DNA of 64,000 bases from Symbiodinium natans (taxonomy: Eukaryota; Sar; Dinophyceae; Suessiales; Symbiodiniaceae), in the NCBI GenBank assembly GCA_905221605.1, contig CAJNDS010002671.1:150001-214000 (forward strand), read 5' to 3'. The notes under the pieces were generated by a model. It was not told the origin of the DNA and did not search any database. It worked only from the letters and a program-made list of their open reading frames with translations. The number at the start of each line of letters is the position of its first letter. Positions within the stretch are counted from its first letter, which is position 1. Shown here piece after piece: positions 30,328-42,900 of this stretch. A program made the translations under genes and the position numbers.

Positions 30328-32235
30328 GGACTTGGAGGCTTGCGCATCCCTCGAGGCTGCATCATACCCGGCGGATGAGGCAACACATCTTTGCGTGAGA
30401 GCAAGAGCTCCCTTTTACGTTAGCGCGCACACGCACGCGCACACGCACGCGCACACGCACACGCACACGCACACTCACACTCACACTCACACTCTCTCTC
30501 ACACACAAGCACGCGCGCAATTTCGTGGTGCCATAGCTGCTGCAGGATGCTGATGTCAGGAGTTGCCCGCGTCTCTTGTTCACAAGCTGTCGACTGCCAT
30601 TGAAGGCCGCGTCGCCAGAGAATCTGGCTTTGAGACAGCAAGTGGCCAACGTGGCGGGCTCGGCAAGATGCGAGCTTGGGCCACCTCTTCATGTCTCTTC
30701 ACGTCTCTCTTGGGCTTGCGTCCGACTTCTACAGCTTAGGATTTCTTCTGGGGTGCTTTCGTGGCTTGGCGAATTTTGAATGCGGGATGTCTTGTTGTGG
30801 CTGGACTTTAACTTCGGCACTGCCTCCTTGGGTGTCAGCCTGGGATCCAGAATCGGCACGCAGACCATGCTGGACTGTGTGTGGCTAGAAGAGGAGCTTG
30901 TACCTGGTTGCTTAAGACTCAGCTCTCAACAGTGGCTGAGGATAAAAGAGATGGATCTTTGGCCGGCTTTGTTTGCGGAACCTGTGCAGCGGGAACTTCC
31001 CTCACGCATGTGCCTTACAAGCATCTGGCCATACGGGTAAGCAATTTAAAGAACTCAAGGCTAGGGCGGCTAGGGCCTGGGTTTTTAGCATGGTTATAGT
31101 TTAGGCGTGGTCTTTCCTCTCTTTCTCTCTCTCTCTCTCTGCGCTCTTCTTTGTCTCTCGCTGCATCTCACCTCCAATATCTTCCCCGGAAGAAGCTGTC
31201 AGGAATCCATGGAGAAACATGTTCCAGGAGGCTCTCCGCACAGCTGCTGCCGGCACTGTTGTCTGCAGTTCGGTACGACGGGCTGCCATGGTTCGGGCAG
31301 TAGAGCCCGCAAAGAATGATTAGGAGAAGGAAGGACAAGCCGGGCAGTCAGTCACCCTCTGTTGCCAAGATCTTTCAGTCAGCAAGTGCCCAAGTGCAAC
31401 TGCCCCTACAGCCCCCCCCCCCCCCGCCCCCTCTTGGAGCCTTGCAGCTTGGCAAGTGTGCAGGCGAGCTTCTGTGTGTTCATTCCGTGGTGGTCCAGGC
31501 AAAGCTGCGAAGAAGAGGACTATCCACCAGCTTTGTATCACTGACGTCTCCCCGCGAAACTTCGGGGCAGTATTCTTCCCTGCCCACGTGCCGTGCCCTA
31601 ATTTGCAGGAGTTGCCTTGGCCATGCTACGGGAGTACTTGAGGGCCGTTGCAGCCTTACCTGTGGCAGCTCCAGGCCAGAGGCTCACGAGACATGGACAG
31701 CCCTTCCCTTCCCCCGCCCATGCGCGGTTCAACTCAGGCACGGACGGCCGCAAGAAAAAAACACCCAGAGGGCCCAATACCTCTTAGCCAAGGAACCTGC
31801 GCGGGTTCAGATTCGGAACCCTTGGCAGTACAAGGTTTCAGTTCTTTCTATCTAAGACGTACAGCATCTTGGTCCTTAAACTGGCCACACTCGCCGGACT
31901 GCTTTGTTCCACACGACCTTGTGTGCAGGCTCACCGCCGCCCCACGCTTGTGCCCTCATCGCCAAGGCAGGTCTGGTCTCCCTGTATGTGCAGCTTAGCT
32001 GTGCTTAGGAGTGCTTTTCTGCGTGAATCGGCAGCGAACCAATGTGGCTCCATGTCTCAATGTGTCTTACGCACATCCGGCTCTGGATTGGGACTTTCAG
32101 CTACTACCAGTCGTACCTCCGAAACATTCCGAAACAAGAGGTTAGCTGAAAGCACCATCCTCCTCCTGCCGAGGAAAGCCGGCTTTCAGCTTGTTGGGCT
32201 TTCGCCTGTTGTGTGCCCTGGCACATCCATGCTTA
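30328..32235 (+). CDS. GNAT-family N-acetyltransferase, AANAT-like
   Basis: Exons in order: about 30328-30379 (EDLEACASLEAASYPADE), 30606 to about 30655 (AASPENLALRQQVA), about 30912-31019 (EDKRDGSLAGFVCGTCAAG, then TSLTH), 31203-31246 (ESMEKHVPGGSPH), about 31468-31520 (LLCVHSVVVQAKLRRRGL), about 31609-31660 (GVALAMLREYLRAV) and about 32165-32235 (KAGFQLVGLSPVV). The order YP-DEAAS, GF-GT, LTHESM-H, HSV, RRRGLG acetyl-CoA loop (motif A), GFQLVG matches arylalkylamine N-acetyltransferases, which transfer acetyl from acetyl-CoA to amines. Joins 30379/30606 (GAG to GCC) and 31019/31203 (CAT to GAA) are in phase. The acceptor amine is unknown. One helix before GFQLVG and the true N- and C-termini were not placed; candidate 5' exons lie at 28.7-29.3 kb. 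Confidence 0.77.
30421..30512. repeat. CACACG/CACACT dinucleotide-type tract
   Basis: Alternating purine-pyrimidine tract filling part of the GC-AG intron 30380-30605 of the acetyltransferase gene. Confidence 0.9.
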
Positions 32236-33572
32236 CGGCTGTCAGTCAGGGCAAAGATTGTTTTGAGATTCTTCCAGTGTGTATGTGAGCGCAGGGCAGG
32301 CGCAGTCTGCATATTTGTAGCAGGCGTTTTGGATGTGTCGAGGTTTTTTGGGGTGTAGAGTGAAAACCAAGCAGAAAAAGTGTACAAGACGGATTCTTGG
32401 CATCAGCACATCAAAAACTAAGCCGATCCCTAAAGTCGAAACTCCAGTCAACCGAGGGGCTTTCAACATTCTTGCGCGCGGCGACTTGTCGGTGCGCAGT
32501 GCAAAATCAACATAGACTTACACAGCGTTAAACAGAATGTGTGGTCCTTTGCACATAGCGCAAGCTCTAAACGAGCAGCTGCCCGAAAGGCCTACACAAA
32601 AGGTTGGGTTTTTTCATTCAGCATGTAGCATGCGCAGCCGAGTCGTGTCGCGATGCAACGCTCAGGGCCCAGGGATCGACGAGTGTTTGAGAGGTTTGGT
32701 AGGCGATGGGTCAGAAGTTGACACGTCCGTATTCGCAAGCGTTTGCTTAAAGCCTGGACGAGTCCGTTTTTCTTGGCTCAGGATCGCAATGTGTAATCCG
32801 GTAGCCACCACCCCAGCAAATCACTTCCAGTTCTCGAGGTGTGTAGCGGTTGCCTGAAGTCGTTGTGAGGAGCCTGATCGTTGCTGTGTGTTGCGTTTCT
32901 GCGCGTTCGATGTTCGTTGGCGGTCCTCTCACTGCTTCTTGCTGTGGCCTGCCCAGTTCTTTCGCCCAAATCTGGCAAGGCATGGTGCCGATCCGTGGTT
33001 CGAGCTCCAGGCCAGGGCCCCAGTATACATGTGAATAGATAGATATATATATATATATCTTATATATATATATTTATGTTTATTTGTTTATACATGTACT
33101 TAGTTAGTATATATACATATATATATATATGCAAAAGAGGATCAAAGAGGGGAAGATCTGACCGACCGATCTTGAATGCCGTGATGCGAAGGTGCAGGAC
33201 ATTGCTCGTGTTTCATCGGGTGAGCCGATGATCCAGTGCCTTGGAAATCGGTTCAGTCTGAGAATCCAGTACGATCAGCCCGAAATTGAGGAGGCAGTGG
33301 TCGTCTAGGGCTGCTGGGAATCCTGTGGCGGGGAGCTGGCGACAGTGGAAGACCCAACAACAAGAAGCCAATTGAAAATAAGTCATGCGCAACCAGAACG
33401 CGGAGCCCGCAAGACAAGGAGGCTCCGAAGAGATCAGAGGAGTAGGCGAGGAGCCGGTGGAGGACGGGAAGAAGGGGGAAGCGAGAAAATGGCAGAGAGA
33501 GAGAGACCAAACAAAGAGCCTAATGAGACGAGGGAGGGCCAGACAGGGAGCAACAAGCACCTAGGCAGTGAG

Positions 33573-33604
<32 letters not shown>

Positions 33605-34065
33605 GGGATGGTGAACATCGCCGTCGCTGGTTCCATAAAGGCCTGTCCTAGTTCACTTGTTCGGCGAAGAGCTGGTCACATGTCCGAAACTGGAGGCAAA
33701 CTAGATAGAGGACGCAAGGGATTCCCCCTCTTCTTGAAAACAACACACAGTCACCACAACTCACAATCCCGGATTTAGGGCGTTAGCGAACTTTCTTACC
33801 GAGTGTAGATTGTTTTGGTTTGGGGTCAAGCTCATCTCCTGAAAAAAGGCTTGAGAAGGAGGGCAGCTTCCACTCTTGCGTGTAAAGGCGACAGCTCCCT
33901 CGTTAAGTCTTTTTGAGCCGTTACCCTGACTAGATCCCTGCCATGCCTCCAGCAACCCCAGCTAAATCCTGTTGAGCCGCCCCCACCCCCAGTGGAGTGT
34001 ACACCGAGGGGAGCAATTCGGGAGAAAAAGCAACAGAACTTGAGACTGCGTGTGGCTGGCCCTAC
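32236..34065. other. Intergenic stretch with TATA and poly(G) tracts
   Basis: No gene recognised. Contains a TATA-rich tract at 33040-33130 and a long poly(G) at 33575-33603 preceded by a GA-rich segment (33400-33560). Confidence 0.5.
33575..33603. repeat. Poly(G) tract, 29 bp
   Basis: Uninterrupted run of 29 G, among the longest homopolymers in the window. Confidence 0.95.
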
Positions 34066-35410
34066 ATGAGGTGCGATGCTTTCGCTACGGTGCCCTGCAC
34101 TGGCAATTCGGCCGCTGTCGTGTTTACACACCGCGGCGGTGATGCGACGTGGATGCAAAAGGCGCTCAGAATCATGATTGCAATGGCCACACAAGCCGTA
34201 AGCTATGGCTTGCTATTGTAGCCGGGGTGATGTCCGCGGACAGTCTGCAGGTGGCAACAGAGAACAACCTGGCCGAGACGGCGTTCGTGGAGCTTCTCTC
34301 CAGCCAGTCCGAGTCAACCGAGGCCTGAAGGGCGGTTCCAGGCGTTTCTGCTTCAACGCTGAACAGTCTTCACAATTTAGAGAAATCTGCACAATGCGCC
34401 CTTCTAGAGGAACCATGCCGCTTCTCCCTTCGGTGGTTCACGCCGACCTGTGAAGTTGACCTGTGTGGCCATGCACCTCGGAGCCTCATTTAGCTGACTT
34501 AGCTGTTGCTAGTTGTGTGCACAAAGTGCAAGTCGGTCAAGTCAGACTCCTGAGTCCTTGGCGGCTTCAGTAGGCGACAGCACAGCGCAGGTTGACTTAC
34601 AGCCAGCTTACAGCATACCTTTCTGCACACTGACACTATGCCTCTGCCAGGCTACACTGGGTGCCGCGCACGCGCTTTGGGCTAGCGGCCGTGCTGCCAA
34701 GCGACGCCGAATCGATTTCGAAACAAAGGCTTCCGGAACTTTGAGCTGCAGTATGACTAAATGCGGCTGGATTGAGATGGATTTTCCTGCAGATGTGCCG
34801 AAGATCGCAGACTCCTCAATCAACGGCTCGCTGCCCAGCAAAGAGGCCTTGGGCAAAGCACTGGGACTGGCAGCTGGGTCTGAAGTGCTTGTCATTGGCC
34901 GCGGCAAGTTTGACATCCTGTGCGAGCTGTTGCCAGCAGATTTCGACCGAATCAAACCAGATCAAAGCGCCCTCGCCCAGTTTGACTGCCGAGGGGTGTG
35001 CGTGACAACACAGGGCTGCGAGGGAAGCTGTGATGCTGAGCGTGCTGTTGTGCCTGGGCTTCACAAAGAACTTCACGGTTCCATTCGTTCCTGTAGTAAA
35101 TCTTTTGTTTCGCCTCGGGCTCCAGACAACCGAGGCGGCAGCGGCGGGTAGTAAGGACCTGGTGGTGGATTTCAGGTCCCGCTTCTTCGCCCCAAGAGCC
35201 GGAATTGCCGAGGATCCTGTGACAGGGTCGGCCCACTGCATGCTTGGCCCGTACTGGATGCAAAAACTCGGCCGTGGTGCAGAGCGGGAGATTGTTGGCT
35301 TTCAGGCTTCCCCTCGAGGTGGCATCGTGAAGTGCATCGTTCGATCTGGTCGGGTCACACTGTCAGGGCCAGCAGTGACGACGCTTGAGGGAACGATGTA
35401 TTGCGGTTGA
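34066..35410 (+). CDS. PhzF-family isomerase/epimerase-like protein
   Basis: Five exons give about 280 residues, the family's usual length. Exon 1, 34066-34161, opens MRCDAFATVPCTGNSAAVVF and ends WMQK. Exon 2, 34251 to about 34322, reads VATENNLAETAFVE and carries the conserved Glu of the E-x-NL-x-ET motif. Exon 3, about 34429-34472, reads LRWFTPTCEVDLCGH. Exon 4, 34651 to about 35014, reads ATLGAAHALW, then FETKASGTL and MDFPAD. Exon 5, from 35156 or 35176 to TGA 35408-35410, has SRFFAPRAGIAEDPVTGSAH, YWMQKLGR and QASPRGG. Family members catalyse proton-transfer isomerisations on small acids; the substrate here is unknown. The 34161, 34322, 34472 and 35014 donors all start with GC. The first ATG is taken because homologues begin at the same point. 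Confidence 0.9.
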
Positions 35411-36073
35411 CCACGGCAGCTTCAGGAGAAGCTGCTGCGTTGGCTTTGGCTTCGAGACACAAAAGTGAAGCTGTGAGGCTGTCAGGCGCAGGCAGGGATC
35501 GCAGCGCATTGGCAAATTCGAGTTTCCCTTGCGCAGGCTCTTGGCAGAAACATGGTGGGGACTTTCATCGCAGATCCTGGGACTAGTTGGCTGAGTTGTT
35601 CACTTCTCCAGGCTGCTGCGCTTTTCGCGTTTTGATTGCGAGCACGCTGTTATGCAATGATCGTCTGGTGATGGCTGGAGGAGGAACTAACTGTCTAGTA
35701 TGCAAATACCTAAGCCCCGCTTTAGCTTCTGCTCTTGACAGCAATATCATCAGTAATGAAGCAGGGTGGATTCGAATTTGCTGCACGCTTGCGCTTGTGT
35801 AGTCCGATCTTCTTGAGCTGGCTATCCTAGTAGTGCTTAAGTTTTAACGCTGCGACCCGCCTCGGCCTGGGCCTGCCCAACGGCGACGAGACAAGCTAAG
35901 CCGGAAATTGCGGGTGTGAAGGTGCTGTTAGGCTTCAGGGCTTCGAGAGGCTTGGTGCTTCTGGGGATCACGTTGTGACACGCAGACTAATGTATGGACC
36001 CGCCCAAATGTGGGATGGGTTCGGGGGGGGGCAGGGGGGGGGGGGCGCTTGCTTTGCGCTACCAAGACACCTG
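35411..36073. other. Spacer, no recognisable gene
   Basis: 3' flank of the PhzF gene. A G-rich tract (36023-36044) lies just before the next exon. No family resemblance in any frame. Confidence 0.5.
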
Positions 36074-37329
36074 CAGCCCAAAGCCTCGGCGGATCTTGTG
36101 CGGCATATTCTGACTGAGGAGAATCAGGATGAGGTTCGAAAAGTGCTGCGCCAAGCGCTGGAAGGCTGGCCCTGCTTCAAGAGAGCCAACCGCGACGTTG
36201 AGAGTGCTTCGAGCGCATTCGCAGGTGAGTCGGCGGAGAATGTGACAATACATCTTTCTGGCAAGGCCGAGTCGCTGGTCCAGCAGGTCTGATCCGACAA
36301 TGTCTGTAGCATCTGGCTGTGGTGGTCCTCGGAGGAATGTCCCTGAACATAGGGTAGTTCAATACTGTATTCTTCTGCAGGAAATGATTCACGTAAAGCG
36401 TAGATCAGCGTAGCATCGCGTAGCATCCCATAGCGTTGAGCGCTCTTTGATCGTACGACATGGGGCGGAATGGCGAGGACAGCACAAGTTGGGGAAAGCA
36501 CATCCCGTTGAGGGGGCTCTCTCCAGAGAGTTGCGCGGACGTCACATCTCAAATCTGCCGTTCGGACGTCCGCCTCGCAAAGCCCCCGTGTGATGGCCTC
36601 CTTCCACCGTCCCCCCATGTCCCACCATCCCCAACGCAATCCAGTGTCGCCCACGCTCGATATGTGCGTATTCATGCACCCACGGATGTTGTATTTGAGG
36701 TATTGTGGTTATTCTGCTCCATTGGATGATAGGCTGGCGCCAGCCGCTTCGTCCTGTTGAATGCCTTGGCCCGAGATTTTGTTGTCATGCAATGTAGATT
36801 ACTTGGCGACCTGCTTCGTGGGACAGGTTGAGTTGTCAGACATTCGCAGTCTTATGGAGGCGACTGCAAAGCAGAGCAGCGAGGGCAACATCACTGGAGT
36901 GATTTGTGTTGGTCAGGACTGCACCGCTCACAGGTGTAGCGGCTCTGAATCTGTAAGGGTCTCTGAGCACTTATGGAACTCACTAATAGGACATCACCGA
37001 GTATCGCGACCTGATGAGACAGCCTGGGCCGCGGCATGCGGAGGTTGTCTCAGGAATCTCTGAACTTCTGACCTTCACTACTGCTTCGCTTGTGTCATGC
37101 GTGGCCGGACAATGCCGGACAGGTGTACCGAATTGATGATGAACTCCATGGCGTTTGAATCCCCATGAACTCCCCACGAACTCTGCAGTCACGAAAGTAC
37201 TGCTGCTTCTATGCGTGTAGTGTTTAGCGATCATCGCTCCGATGCCTTAGGCATGAGCTTGTGGCCGACGACCTTCGGAGATTGATTGAGACGGCGAATG
37301 CTCCGATCTTCGGAATTGATAGCAAAGGC
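36074..37329 (+). CDS. PAS-domain protein, partial set of exons
   Basis: Exon 36074-36223 (after a CACCTGCAG acceptor, ending at a GTGAGT donor) reads LVRHILTEENQDEVRKVLRQ and LEGWP, the helical connector of a PAS fold. Exon 36827 to about 36940 reads LSDIRSLMEATAKQSSEGNI then TGVICVGQDCT, the terminal beta strands with the GVxxVGQDxT signature. Exon about 37247-37329 reads ELVADDLRRLIETANAPIFG then IDSKG, the start of another PAS domain. PAS domains sense light, redox state or small molecules and drive a linked output domain; neither cofactor nor output domain is visible. The intron 36224-36826 has canonical GT-AG ends. Upstream PAS sequence and everything after 37329 are unplaced, so gene ends are unknown. 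Confidence 0.7.
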
Positions 37330-39934
37330 CAGTACCTCAAAACACCACACATCACCACACCTTGCCCTCGCCACGGGCTATTCAGGGCTATTTACGCACA
37401 CAAGGCTCTCGGATGCGTTTGACCCAGCGTAGTCCCAACTTGGCTCATGAAGGTGGCACCAACGGATTCTGACATTTCTAAGGCTGCGTGACCGTCTGGA
37501 ATCGCAAGGCGAGGAGGGTGCGGAGAGCGCGAGAGCAAGCAGCATGATCTGAAAAGTGGCTGCCTTGAGATGATGCCCTTGCCAGGCAGAGCAGATAACG
37601 TCCTACCCGAAGACGGTGCGGAAGGGGCTGGTACCAGTAGCAAGTCCGGTTGTGCTATCTGTATGTACGCTGGTAGATGGATGGTAAGATTCCAGTGGAA
37701 GGGTTGCGATGCTGGGCGGTTGTTTGATTTTGTTTGTGACTGCCTTGGCGTTGCATGTTGTTGACTTGGCTCCAGATGAAAGCTGACATGAAACATGTCG
37801 AGGCTGCAAGAGCCAAACAAGTTCTTCAACAAATCGCTAACCAGTGCAACAAGAAAGCGTTCGCAAGTCATTGGATTGCCGACATTCAGCATGCCTGCGT
37901 CATTGGGGCCGCTTCCCAGTGCCTCTTGCTTGCAGATGGCCAGGAGGTTAAAGAGTGGACAGTAGGCAGGTCTGGCTAGTTCCGCAAACCTCGCACGGTG
38001 GTGAAGTTGTGGACAGGCTCCCGATGGTGATGCCGACCCACCAGATTCCGATGAGTTAGATCAGGCAGGGTTGGGCCAGCTGGACATTCTTAGTCACGTG
38101 GTTACTCCGACAGATACCTGTCCAGGCAGAGGTTGAGGAGGACGTTCTCGAAGCTGCTTCTCAGGAGGTGGTTGCGGTCCTGAAAAGTCCGGGTGTGCAA
38201 GTAATTACAGACTGCGCGATGTGTGTCAGATTGGATTGCCATTGCTCGCATGTGTTGCAGGAGTTCAAGAGACGTTTCTCTCGTGGGATGACCCTGCCGC
38301 AGCTCGGAAAGTGACGGAATGATTCTTCACTACTGGTAGCGGCTGGTAGCGGCTGGTAGCGGCTGGTAGCGGCACCTGATGCTTGACACAGGCAGGTGTT
38401 GGAGGGTTGAGGCTTCAAGCGTGGAGCTGCAGACACGCAGAAATCATGGAACTTTCAATCTGTGACTTCTCGAATCAAAGGCAGACAAAGAAAGAACGAA
38501 AGAAATGATTAGAGATAGAGGGAGGGAGAGAGACCGAGACACAGTTCGCAGACGAGTTCCTCGGACGGCAGCGCACTTCGGTGCGTCCCCCTCGGGGGCT
38601 ATGCTAGAGAGACAGAAAGACAGAAAGAAAGAAGGAAAGAGAGAGAGAGAGAGAGGGAGGGTACCAAGCGATCAGAGGCTGAGTCAAACTTCGCGATGGC
38701 CTAGCCATGCCAAACTAGCGGGGGGTAGTGAGTACTGCAAATCACAGCATCTCCGCAGGGATTCTTCGGTGTGCCTCAACTACAGGCACGTGCCACACTC
38801 AACTGGGCTCACCAGACTGACATGAAGCCAAGGCGGGGCCCAAACAAGAACTGAATCGATCTGAGATAATTAAACATCAAGTTGGTTTAGGGTGTCTAGG
38901 CTCCATTGGTGGCGCCGTCTACTGCACGCTCCGCAACTCCATCCACACTCAGCTCCACACTCCGCCCTCCGCATTTCGCCCCAGTCCGCTCCACACTCCC
39001 TTCCCGCGTATTTCAGCGCTTCACTCAATGTCCTCACTCCATGCACCTGACCCATTGGCCCCTCCCTCCCTGCCCAGCAGATGAAGACTGTACGAATGTT
39101 TGCCCAAATCATCCCAAGTCTGTGCCTCCAGAGGCAAAAGGCAGTACTGCAAGCTCATGTGGATCAGGCCAACCAAGGTGGCCCGACGAGTCTCCTCAGC
39201 AAGGTCATGTACGCCCGCAAGAAGAGAACATTTGACAAGAAACTTGTACGGTTCTATTTCTCCGTGCGCCCTTCCGTTGAGGGTGTCCTTGACATCAGCA
39301 TGGTGGCCAGGAGAAATACGGCACGGCTCACTGTTTGGAGGGGGGGTAACAAGATAAAATTGTAAGAGAGAATTCTTCAAGAGAACCAATGCGTCCAATC
39401 ACGACTGAGTGCGTTCCAGCAGGTGGTGTGCAGGGGTGTTGCATCCAAGATATCCAAGGATAGACCGGATAGACCAGAGCACGGTTACCAGACGGACGTC
39501 GAAATGGGGTGGCATGGTGGAGGCAGGTGCAGGTCAGTGCAGGGGCTGGTGTGCCAGACTTCAAGATCATGCATCCAGAACGAAGCAGCTTGTGGAATCT
39601 GGTAGGGCTGTTGTGGCATAATTAATAGACCATTAATAGACCCTACAAGGATGAAATGTAGATTCGGACTGAGGACAAAACAGCACCAGGGGACCACGTC
39701 AAACTTGCATACATGCTCATAAGCACCCCTTGGCTCCGGCAAGCGCATGCGTGTGTGCCCTTGCGGAACTCCTCGAGAGAACACCTACCCTACTTCTGAG
39801 CGAGGTTGGATGGACGTTCTTCAAGGACGCAGCTGTCGCCAAGGACTGCATCTGAATAGCTCCCTGATTCTGAACTAGTCTATATGCCAGGCACACTTGA
39901 CGTATCATGACATGAGAAACGACCGCCCGCAGGA
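37330..39934. other. Stretch with weak exon candidates and low-complexity DNA
   Basis: Exon-like helical frames occur at about 37777-37850 (MKADMKHVEAARAKQVLQQI) and 38124-38210 (AEVEEDVLEAASQEVVAVLK). They could belong to the PAS gene or to the coiled-coil gene downstream. 38505-38690 is GA-rich (GAGAGA, AGAAAG words). 38930-39030 has CTCCACACTCCGC-type repeats. Nothing else recognised. Confidence 0.35.
38333..38373. repeat. 10-bp tandem repeat GGCTGGTAGC
   Basis: Four consecutive copies. Confidence 0.95.
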
Positions 39935-42900
39935 TCGCATTGTGGACCTTGAGCGAGAGCTTGAGGACAAACGGGAAGAGCTGGAGGACCCGTTCAAAAA
40001 AGGGTTCCTCCGTTCTCCGGAAGGGGGATGTGGCTACGGACTGCGTAGTGCGGCCACTGGGGCAACTGTCGCGTGTTGGCCATCGCCATCCACATCCCTG
40101 CATTTCGTGACGGGGGTGCTTACTGCACTGAGACATGCATGTAAAGCTCGGGCACGTGCCGACCCGTCAGAACCTACGGTTGCGCGTGGAGCGTGCCGAG
40201 CTGAAGGCGGAGGGTGCAGCTGTAAAGCAGAAGCGGTGACTCGGCCGGCAAAGCCAACCCTGCCTTATGGTTGCTATACAGTGCAAAGGCGAGTGCAAAG
40301 CTGGCAGTGAACCGCTTTCTTGCCTGAGCATATGCTGCGCATTGCAGGCTATTCTCCAATGCATGTTGAGGTTTGAAAAGGGTGATCTGACATCACACGA
40401 CTTAATGCTGGGGGGCCTTCCGGTCCTGCATGATATTACAAGATCTGCCGGCGTTTTGGGAGAGCCTGGGTGCTGGTGAAGCCATCTCTCTCCGATCTGC
40501 CAATCAGCTTCTACCAGTACCTAATTGGCCTCCTTCTTTTTCACTTTCGTTGTTTCTGCGTCTCTCGATCCATTTGTGATCTTCAAGGTCCTTGCAGGAC
40601 ATACACAAGGAACACTATCGCGACGCTCGAGGGCCTTGCCCATCGTTTCTTCTGTTTTGCCGCCTTGCCCGCATCTTCACATGAAGAAGTGCAAGACCGG
40701 TGCAAGGCTCCAAACCATTCCAAACCAAACATTTCTCGCCCTGGGCCTGAGCGAGTCCTGGTGCTCAGAGGGAACTGAAAGTGGCAATAGGTTGCCGGTT
40801 AATTTTTTTTTGCGTAAATGGTCCCGCAAGTGTCGAGCATATCTGCTCCAAGTCGAGTTGGCATAGGTGGCCATCTACATCATACGGGTACGTACTAGGT
40901 CTCCGCTCGCGGGGCAAATGGTGCGGAGACTTGGTGTGGTGATCGCTTTCCAGTCCCTTCTCACGCGACAAGCGTAGACACAGGCTCTGCCACGTAACGC
41001 AGCGGACGGAAGTTTCAACTCACTGCTGAACGCGTGTCTACCAACAGGTTTGCCACTCTCCATCCAGAATGGCCATTTTTGGACATTGTGATCGACTTTC
41101 GATCCTTTGAGATTTGCAACATTGGTTCTTAGACGGAACACTGATACATTGCTGAATGTAAAGCTGCAACGCGGGCTCCAAGGGCACCCCGCTTTGAGTT
41201 CTTATTTGGGCCCTCAGAATGTTGTACAAGTCTACGGTGGTTTGGCTGGCGGTCGGATGTTTGCGGCCTGAAGCGCTTCCCCAATCTTGAGTGTTTTGAC
41301 GGCCATGCTAGGCTCAAGTTGAAAATCGTCAAACGTGCTTAGAAAACCCTTCAATAATAATGAACTCCCACCCCAAGATCTATCGAGCAAGGACTTGGTG
41401 TCTGCCCGAACTCATAATATCTGTAAATATCAGTATGTATCTAAAAAAACTGGCAAATGATGATCGATTGCTTTTTGTGACGCCAAAGGCCATACGCCGG
41501 CAGAAAAGTTAAATAGGCCCTCGTGAAGGCACTAGTGTAGGGCTGCCTGTTCGGGGAAGTCTATTGCTCCTGCATGTTTGTGTGCATGTCAACTTGCAGG
41601 TTGTGCTGGCCTTGCTGTAAGAACTTTATTGCACTGTGTTTATGTTCCTGAGTTTTCACTGTCTCGGTTTCTGAGTGGGGTCCTTTGCTTACTGCGGATT
41701 TTGACGGTTGCCTCATAAGGATGGCGAAGGAACTGGCCGAGGCCAATCAGGACCTAGAGGACTGTGGACAAGTTGGCAGATGAGTTGACGATGCAAAGAT
41801 GTTTGTAGTTCTTGTACCACTTCTCTCAGGTCTCCGGTCCCAGCCTTGTTCATTTTTTCTCCGAAGTCTAGACTCATAGGATTGTACCAGTTCATGTGCT
41901 TGTGATACGTTGTCAACTTCAGTTAGAAGCATGTGGCTGCAGGACTACCGGACGCGCACGGCAGAGCTTCATCAGAAGCTTTCCTTTGCCAGTGCATCTC
42001 TGGCGTCACAGCACGTGCAGCCGCTGGATTTGCAACTAGCATCCAGTCAATACACCAACCAAAAACACGCGGTCAACTCCAGTCAGTCAACTGATGGTCA
42101 CAAGTCAACTTTGAAAGCTTGAGTTTTTCCTGTAGTTGCTTGTCGCAGTGCGGGTGTTATGCTGCCTTTGTATGCCACAGTGGAAACGACAGCATCTGAG
42201 GCTCGAAGCGCAAGCAAAAGAGTTGAAAGAGACGCGTGAGTCCGAGGCGACGTGGTCTGTCCCCAAGATTCCCCAAGCCATGATGGCAGACAAGCAGCGG
42301 AAGTACGGTTGTGTCCGTTGGCTTGTGGCATTTTGTGGCACGTTGTGACGGCATGCTGGGCCTCAGCAGTGTCTTCGCCTTGGAAGCCTCAGCCGTCACG
42401 AACATCCCTGCAGGCCAAGCTCCAGTTCGAGTTGCGGCGGGCCTTGAATGAAGAGGAGCATTTGGATTATTTTGAACGTCTTTGAGCGCTTCTGGCCATG
42501 ATCGTGGAAGTCAAATCAGCCAGGAGCGCATGTCTGGCCACACAGACCTCGTGACCACGCAGATGGAGCGCTGGGCCAGGGTACAGGGTAGATCTCAGGT
42601 GGTTCGTCGTCGACGAATGTCGACGATAAAGATCAGCTACGGTTGCCAGCTCTTGGTCTCGGTAGTTATGGTAGCTGGATGGTGGTGATTCGGCGGTCTG
42701 TGGAGGAGCTCCATCAAACGCGACATTCCCTCCAGCAGCAGGGTGGCGAGCTGGAGGTGGAAGCGTGTTGGGCGATTCTCCGGTCCGTAAGTCGTAAGTA
42801 GCTGCCGTTGCATACTTGCATGGCAGTGGCTTCATGCAGGGGGCATTGCAGCAGCTGCGATCAATGCGGCAAGAAGTGCACCAGTTGCGCTGCGCTGCTG

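Noticed and set aside
33000-33020. TTCGAGCTCCA as a tRNA T-arm
   Set aside because: No matching acceptor, D or anticodon arms can be folded around it.
36827-36940. BLUF photoreceptor domain
   Set aside because: The GNITGV stretch first suggested BLUF, but the following VGQDCT and the neighbouring helical and RRLIETANAPIFG segments fit the end and start of PAS domains instead.
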